From: Pseudofabraea citricarpa
Lineage: Eukaryota; Ascomycota; Leotiomycetes; Helotiales; Dermateaceae
Length of the DNA stretch: 64,000 nucleotides
NCBI GenBank assembly: GCA_029641185.1
Contig: JAPWGK010000005.1
Location: 1,674,001 to 1,738,000 of the forward strand
Direction: 5' to 3'
The translations under genes were made by a program, and so were the position numbers. The notes under the pieces are model-generated. The model had not been told where the DNA came from. It ran no database searches and was given only the letters and a program-made list of their open reading frames with translations. Positions within the stretch are counted from its first letter, which is position 1; each line of letters opens with the position of its first letter. This document shows positions 56,709 through 64,000 of this stretch, one piece after another.

Positions 56709-59577
56709 ATGTATACAAATTGGAGAGATTCGCTACCAGCACTACCTCCGCCAACCGCGTCGCATAAAGCAACCTCATCTGCTAGCAGTACGACCTCATC
56801 TGTTTTGACCACCGACTCAATCTTAAAATTCGACGACCATCCACAACCGCAGCCTGAATACAAACACACAACGTCCTTGCCATGGATTCTTCACCACATT
56901 CTTGAGTGCGAGCTCTCGAGTGAGCTACCTTTGCGCATCATGTACTCTTTCAACGCAGGTAAGAGAGCTGATATCTGGATCGCGTCCCTAGCTGTTAAGG
57001 TGCGCACGCAGTTAGCAGACAAAATCTAACGTGTCGTGTCTAGGCCAAAAGCTCCCAACTCTGAAAGAGGTGCACAAGTGGTGGGCGTACGATCCAAAGG
57101 GAAAGATGATCATTGAATTTCTTTCCTCGCTTCCATCCACCGATGTGCCGCCTGCTGTACCTGCGCCAGCCTTTGGGCCTATTATCGAGGAGGAAGGAGA
57201 CGAAATACGCAAAGATCGATTTGCAGATGCTGGCAACGAAGCTTTTCTTGACATCAACCAACTCATGAAATCGCCGACAGAGGCTCGACGCCAAAGCCAG
57301 GGAATCCCAAGATCGTTCATTAGCACTTTTTGTCTCAACAAAGTTTTCGCTGCAAACTACAACGATGTAGATTTTGCTCAAGCATTGACAGCTATTGATT
57401 ACTTGAGAGACATGGAATGCACGCGGAGATCCGCCCTGCGCGAAGCAGCCCAGCGACTTGGTATTGAGAAGGATAATTGGAGAGATGTTTTAGCTCATGA
57501 CTTCATGGCAAAGAAATGGGTCGAGAATGTACAAGCGCAAGAGCTGGCAATAGAAGGATTCTACGCTAATTTGTTCATGAACCTTCGAATCTGGGTATTT
57601 ATTCCTGCGGGTCATCGTGTAAACACTGCTAATATACCATAGGTCATGGTCAATGATCTACAGAGTGAGCCCTTCTACAAGCCTAACGCATTGGCAATGC
57701 TTAACACCCTCTTCCCCCCGAGCATTCAAGAGCTGCCTAATGATCGGGTAAGCGCGAAAGCTCTCCGAAAATACCGCAGCACCTTCTATCGATACATATC
57801 TTCAGTTGAAAGCAACGGTACATACGTATTGGATAGTTTGATTGTCAATCTTCAACAGCCTGGTGCAAAGCATAGCTGGTTGACGACAAGATTCGATCTA
57901 GAAGAGTACCTCAAGCTTGCTAACATCATGGTTGACGAAGCATTATTGATAGATGGTATTGATGACTTCCGGCAGCGATCATTTATATCCCATTCTAGGG
58001 AGACGAGCAGGACAAGTTCTGCATTGAGCGGTCGCCCTACAACCGGAAGTAGTGCAAATTCAAGTTTTGATGGCATGCATTCTATGCCTCCAACACCGAA
58101 GACTCCAAACTTAGTTTCAGATAGCAGCAGTGTTCGGGCTCGCATTTTTGGACGTCGCAAGCTCAGCGCACCATCTGATGCCCAAGACTTCTTTGACCCA
58201 CCATTCATGCCAACACCACTGCAAACACCGAACCACTCTGATGTGTCATTGCCAATTTCCACAGAGAGAGCAGAGTCATTGGTATCTAATACACCTTTGC
58301 TAGCTCAAGACGAAACTCAAATTAGTCCAGTATATTCTAATGAGTTTGCGACTTCAGAGCGATACGAAAACCGCAGCAATAGCCTCTCTCTCACTGGCTC
58401 AAATCAATCTTCGAGCAGTGGTCTCAAACCAGCCTATGTTGAACACAGACGTTCTACATCTTTGGGAATGCCTGCACGATTAGAGGAATTCAGAAGTCCA
58501 TCTCTGACGACCTCAGAGGCTCCATCGTCGGACTCATCTGGAACCGCGGTTCCACCAACTCCCAACCTACCTGCTGGAGACCTTGAGTTTCTTGCGCGGC
58601 CCTATGATCAAATGCAGGCAGGAGCACCGCCGAGCCTCAAGAAAAAGGTTAGCGCTCCAAGTTTCTTCTTGAAGAAGAAGGCTTCGGCAGCAAAGCTCGT
58701 GGCTAGGGCTGAGTCTCGCGATGGAACGTCGTGGTTCCCAACGTCTGGATATTCCAATCTTGCTTCACAATCAACTGAACGTTTCTCTCGCGGTAGCACA
58801 GCTGGAGATTCTTTGGCTCCCAGTGATCAGGAACGTCCTCGGTTAAAGAAAAAAGCAAGTTGGAGCGATGCTAAATCAGCAGCTGGCTTTAGAGGCCGAA
58901 TTGAATCTGCCGCATCGGCCTTAACACAACAAAGCAACGATAGCGCTGGCAAGAAAAGGAGGAAAGGAATCAACCTTTTTGCAAAGCGAAATGGCCCAAC
59001 ACCCGCTCCACTGGATCTCAAAGATTCACCTTTTGCAGATCCTTCATACGAGTATGATGGCTTCACACAGCCATTTACCGGGGCAAAATCTATTCGTAAG
59101 ATGCGATCGTCACCCGCTCTTAATCCAGGATCACCCACTCGCCTGCGCAAAGCCTCGTCCTCTTCGAAACTCCGGAAGGACCCTCGTGTTTTTACCAGCT
59201 CCGATATCAAAGAGCCATTTCCAGCAGAACTTCGGAACCGAGATTCGCGCCAGAATTCAATTATCTACGCAGATCGCAATGACAAGCTTGGCCTGAAGAT
59301 GTCAGATGGACGAGCCATCACGAAGGATGACTTGGATATCAGGAAGCGAGAAGCTGCCAGCAAGGGAGATTTCCGACCAAGTGAATTTGAAAACCCAAGA
59401 TCAGTACCAGTGCCAAGAGGAAAGACGATAGGAGATGGAAATTTCGTCTTCCCTGCGATGACACCTACTATATTGGAGATTGATGAGAGATTAAAACAAA
59501 ATCAAAGGAGACAGAGAGCGGGCACGTTGACGCGTGTGGACGAAGGGGATAAGTCCAGACATGTTGCCAACATCTAG
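56709..59577 (+). CDS. Large unrecognised protein, helical N-terminal half and disordered basic C-terminal half
   Basis: Exons 56709-56958, 57044-57594 and 57643-59577, phases closing to 911 residues. N-terminal half is globular and helix-rich (SLPWILHHILECELSSELPL, IMYSFNAGQKLPTLKEVHKW, IPRSFISTFCLNKVFAANYN, YLRDMECTRRSALREAAQRL, MVNDLQSEPFYKPNALAML, NTLFPPSIQELPND). The C-terminal half is Ser/Pro-rich with repeated KKKxS-type basic patches (SLKKKVSAPSFFLKKKASA, RLKKKASWSDAKSA, KKRRKGINLFAKRN). These look like phosphorylation or membrane-association segments. No signal peptide or membrane helix is visible. I do not recognise a named family; the two cleanly phased introns and conserved-looking core support a real gene. 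Same strand as the next gene, 830 bases away. Confidence 0.78.
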
Positions 59578-60407
59578 CCCGAGAGCCGCGCGGGATTTCT
59601 TATGGCGTTGAATGCGGGGGAAAACCTTTACGAATTGTATGATTATACCAAGAGCGATTTATGGGCCGGATGTATGTTATATTTTCACGATGTATGATGG
59701 ACGGGATCGGATATGGAAGGCACGGCAAAACTGGGAGGCGAGCGAATATTAGAATACGTCAGTAGACCAGAACGGGCATACGAAATGGGTTGAGGGCGGT
59801 AACAACAACAACTGGAAAGGTTTATATGCTTCGAGCAAAGGATAATAAATCTCTTATATATATGGAAAATATCATTTCTAAAACCTTACCGTTTTTTGAG
59901 CTAACGTGTGACATGCTAAGTTGATTTGAAGATACATTCCTGCTTGCCATCTACCTAGGTAAGTAGAGAGTAGAAAGATACCTAGGCACCTACCTATCTA
60001 CCTACCCATTGGTATATTCCTGCGGTATATATGGACTCAACTTGAAAGTTGGGATGCAACAAATAGCCTCGGGGTGAAAATAAGCACATTGTTCAAAACG
60101 TCTGTCACTTTATTCTTTCACACACTCTCTCTATTTCTTTGCACAATTAGAATTAGAATCTGAATTATGTCTAGAAAATTAATGGTATACTGTGCTGTGC
60201 GGCACGAAAAGAATCACTTAGTGAAAGTGCTTACATTACACGTGATTTATAGCTCCAGCTCCAGCTCCCGGCAAGCAAAAGAAGGTGGGGTCTGTGCGCG
60301 CCAGCTTCGTGCTTTTCCCTTACCACGAACGCGGTCCAACACATTCCCAGCCGCCCCTCTTCTGAATCAATACCAATCCGTCTGTCTTGAACGCGATCGC
60401 TGCAAAG
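59578..60407 (+). promoter_or_regulatory. Spacer upstream of the Reb1-like gene
   Basis: Holds the 3' UTR of the preceding gene and the presumed promoter of the next. A TACCTAGGTAAG/CACCTACCTATC cluster occurs at 59950-60005. No other gene is seen. Confidence 0.5.
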
Positions 60408-63400
60408 ATGCTGAGTGTGCGGAATACGATCAAAGCACTCTTCAATCCATTCTCATCTTCAGCGCCCGAAGTCAAGCACGAACGCGAGAGCAGCGTCATA
60501 GGTAAGTCCTGCCTGTTTTATGGGTTCAGTCGGCGCGGGCGCACTTTTTGCACACCCGGTTTTCACGTCGCAACTACCTGGAAAGGCATTCATGCTGATA
60601 GGTAATGCCTCTTGAACAGAACATACGAATGACGACCCACCTGTGCCCGAAGATATGGCTGGCCTATCACCAAATCATTATGAGGATGCCGCCGAAGAAC
60701 TGAGTCGTATTGACTTAACACCTCCGCCGCCTGCGAAGCAGAAGGACAAGAGTGCAAAAAAGACCAAGAAGGCAAAAAAATCGAAGCAAACTCAGCAGGT
60801 GGATGAACCGGATGTGGACGATCTTGACTTGTCCTCGCATTTTGAAAAGATTGGGTCAATTGCTGCCGGGTTGGCAGGTGAAGTTACTGATAATATGGAA
60901 GTGGATGGGGCAGAAGAAGTCTCACAGCCTGTGAAGAAGAAGAGAAGGAGTGGTGGACTTAGCAAACGCGATCTCATAATGATGGAGGAGAACCAGAGGA
61001 ATGGATATCTTCCAGAAGAGGCTGAAGCGATGGCCGACACTATTCCGGAAGTCTTGGAATTGCCAGCGAAGATCAAGAAAGCAAAGAAAAGCAAGAAAAA
61101 GTCGTTGGATCGTATGGCTACACCACCTGTTTCTGAAGACGATGTGGAATCTCTATTACAGCAGCAACTCTCACCTGCAAAACTCAGGCCTGTAGAAAAC
61201 TTCTCTCAAGAACTACCGGATCTTTCAATGGACGGCGTTGTGCAGGAGGAAGGTGATATAAACATAGCAGCGACATCTGCTAATGCACAAAAGAAGAAGA
61301 AAAAGAAGCGCACCTTATCGGATTTACAAGGTGAGGTACCAAGCTCGAAGAAAAAATCCAAGCGCTCGAGGATTGAAGATGCTAGCAATGGCGATATCCA
61401 TGCCGTTCTTAGTTCTCAGCCAGTTGTGCAAGCTCTGGATAATTTTGCGCGCAAATCTAAAGCGAATCTTGCTGAAGAGAGATCATCGCCACCACCCCGG
61501 TCTAGGAACTTTGAAATCATCGTTCCAAGCAGTCCTGCTCAAATACTCCCTTCGAGAGCTCCAATCCTTCCACCAAAATTTTCTAAAAAGGCCGCGACCG
61601 AACGCCTTACGAAGCCAGCAAAGAAGAGCAAGTCAAAAGCCGCAGTTGTTGTGAATGACATATATGATATTCCTAGCTCGGAGTCAGAACCCGCAAAAGG
61701 AGGTATGTCAGAAGAAGAGCCTGAAAACTCCGAAGAAGAATATGTGCCTGAAGCTGAACCGGAACTACAATCCGATGATGAGATCCCCCCGGAACCTAAA
61801 TCATCCGAGCGTAAAAAGCGCCGTATGCCAGTCGATGTTAACGATGAAGAATCAGCATCAAAACATCTAAAGCCCGCCTCTAGAAAATCTATTGGAAATA
61901 ACCCTTCCAAGGCCACCGCTTCCCAGAAGTCTTTAACTCCAGCCCCTAAAACAGGAAAGACAACACCTCAAGATACTATTCTCATTGACCAAACTATCCA
62001 AAACTACCGAGATGAGTATGACCTTGACCAAGAATCTTTGTTTGAGATCATTCATGACAACGCGAGCAAGAAAGACTCAAAAGCTGCTCAGTTCTGGATT
62101 AACATTTGGTCTGAAGTACCCCATCTTCCACGTCGAAATGTACAGTCGTATGTACGGCGTGGTTACCATAGCCACAGAAAGGACCCTTGGACCGAAGAGG
62201 ACGACAATGATCTAGACATGGTTTATCATCAGGTGAAGGAGAAACAAAGTCTCACCGTCGGTTTCTGGAAAACGATTGGTAAAGCGCTTGATCGATATTC
62301 CGAAGATTGTCGAGATCGTTGGAGAACCTATTCTTCCTGCAAAAATCGAAATATAGGCCCTTGGTCACAGGTTGAAGAAGAACGGTTAAGAGAGGCTATG
62401 GATTCAGTTAAAAAGGAAAACCGTAAGGCAATTCGAAAGATCAACCGTGGAGCAGAGCCAGGGTCGAAAACGCTCCTTGAAGATCCGGAACCAAATTGGA
62501 TGGAAGTCGCGAAAAAGATGGGAGGCACCCGAACGCGATTACAGTGCTTGAATAAATGGCAAAATCTATGCGTACGAGAGGATGCAAATGGCGATGATCG
62601 TGTCGCACTTGCTCCTGTTTCCCAGACACCATGGCGAGCACGACCAGCCTTACAGGAGGCCCAGGCTATGGGTCTTCAAGAGAAGGTTCAATTGCTTTCT
62701 CTTATATCTGGTAGTGGCGCTGCCAGAGAAGGCAAGATTCCCTGGAGATCATTTCCCGACAGTAAAGGAAATGTATTGGTATGGAAGACATTCCTCAGGG
62801 GCGTGCTCTATTCGGTACCAGCGGACGAGGACACAACTTTCCAAGACAGAATTTCGTATCTCCTTGATAAACATGAAGCAAGAGAGCCTGTTGAATTTGA
62901 CGTAACGGCGGCAGAATTTGAAGCACTCAAATTGTCAAGAAAATCCCCGTCGAAGAAGAGTGCCGTTACACCAAGGGTTGTTGATGAAAGTGAGGATAGT
63001 GTGGATGGAGAAGAAGCAGAGGAGCTCCCAAAGACATTTCGACAACGCATGAAGAAGGACGGAGAAAGTCAAGAGACTGTCAATGTAGAGCATGGAGATG
63101 ATTCCGATGAAAACATTTCTGACGTCCTTGCAGAGATCAGAAACTCTGGTACGAAGGCCTCAAAATCCCTTAAAGGAGCAGAGAAAGTAACGGATTCTCC
63201 AGAGAGTTCTCTCAATGACGACAACGATTTCCCAGCCTCAAGCTACCTTGTCACTAAAAGTCTCAAGGCCAAGAAGGATAAGCAGAGACGAAAATCGGAA
63301 GATGTTATCATGGAGGATGTGGAAGAAGAGTTTGAAGACGAAGAACCTCTCCAACCAGCTTTCACCTCAGACATGATGCAAATCGACAATGAAGATGTAC

Positions 63401-64000
63401 CCGATGATGTGCCCGAGGATCTACCTGAAGATGTTTCGTCACCTCCTGCAGCAACAGCACATGCGACGAAGAAGAAAAGCAAGAAGTCCAAAAAACCTGT
63501 GCACACTGAGGAATCTCTCGAAGCGGCAGATGTGGACTTGCAGTCAGCCGACGAACGCCGTCCTAAAGCCAGTAGCAAAAAGAGCAAGAAGGCTAAAAGA
63601 ACCACATTGACTGAAAGGCCCGAGGAACATCTCGATAAGGCCGAACAACCTGTGAATGCTGTTATCGAAGAACCATTAGATGAAACCCTGCAAGAAGAAG
63701 TTGAAGTTCCGAAGGAGAAGAAAAAGAAGAAGAGTAAAAAGACTAAAAAAGCCACTTTGGCTGAAGAGGCCGAGGAACTTCTGGACGAGACTGTCGATCA
63801 ATCCCTCAACGCGTATAGCGAAGAGCTTTTGGATGAGCCCCTTCAAAAGCAAGCTCAAGCTCCACTACTAAATCCTTCCGAAGATGAAACTCCAAAAGAG
63901 AAGAAGAAGAAGAAGAAGAAGAAGAGTAAAAAGAGCAAGAAAACTACTATGCCTGAGGACCCTATGAGTGCACTAGACCAAGACATTGCAGAGGATTCTC
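60408..64000 (+). CDS. Reb1/TTF1-like Myb DNA-binding protein, 3' end beyond the window
   Basis: Exon 1 is 60408-60501 (MLSVRNTIKALFNPF...). Exon 2 starts at 60620 and stays open to the edge, about 1,158 residues so far. Residues about 80-480 are Lys/Ser/Glu-rich and disordered with nuclear-localisation-like KKSKKK patches. Around residues 540-700 lie Myb/SANT repeats: RKDPWTEEDDNDLDMVYHQV, FWKTIGKALDRYSEDCRDRW, IGPWSQVEEERLREAMDSV, NWMEVAKKMGGTRTRLQCLN with KWQNL. This is the layout of the Reb1/TTF1 family, which terminates Pol I transcription and blocks replication forks at rDNA; other Myb proteins remain possible. The distal part has four diverged repeats, each opening with a KKSKK-type block and continuing into an acidic segment (ELLDE, PLDE, HLDK). 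The true frame has no stop in the window. Confidence 0.8.

Overview
The window is nuclear DNA of a filamentous ascomycete (Pezizomycotina, most likely Leotiomycetes; the class is an inference from gene style and intergenic motifs). Evidence: genes broken by 45-75 base introns with GTRAGT-type donors and CTAAC-like branch points, a Zn2Cys6 regulator, a 2EXR-domain protein, fungal BBC1, MRP51 and RTR1 genes, and long low-complexity intergenic stretches. I rebuilt most genes by joining exons by eye. Splice sites are therefore predictions, but reading phases were checked and close in every multi-exon model. The main uncertainty is the 5' end of three genes.

Layout, left to right. 0-5 kb: 5' part of a gamma-tubulin complex component 4 gene (-), an Ifi-6-16 (ISG12-like) membrane protein with tandem 19-residue repeats (+), and a senescence/spartin-domain protein (-). 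5-17 kb: long intergenic DNA around an acyl-protein-thioesterase-like hydrolase (-) and a large Zn2Cys6 transcription factor (+). 17-32 kb: an unrecognised conserved-looking protein (-), a degenerate tRNA-Asp-like sequence, then a housekeeping block: MRP51 (mitoribosome), RPS17 (40S ribosome), RTR1/RPAP2 (Pol II CTD phosphatase) and BBC1 (actin patch). 34-41 kb: a signal-peptide, single-pass membrane protein, a 2EXR protein, and the catalytic queuine tRNA-ribosyltransferase with 18- and 28-base exons.

41.3-51.5 kb is a visibly AT-rich, gene-poor island and the most unusual part. It holds two intact tandem paralogues of an unrecognised basic, Myb/SANT-like protein family, decayed relics of further copies on both sides, a tandem repeat between the two intact copies, an orphan two-exon gene, and an interspersed array of a 24-base imperfect inverted repeat. 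51.5-64 kb returns to ordinary euchromatin: a membrane-anchored AAA-type ATPase, a large unrecognised cytoplasmic-type protein, and a Reb1/TTF1-like Myb protein that runs off the right edge.

The genes do not form a biosynthetic cluster. Most are unrelated housekeeping loci. The best candidate for something undescribed is the 41.6-47.5 kb paralogue array together with the 50.6-51.0 kb repeat array.
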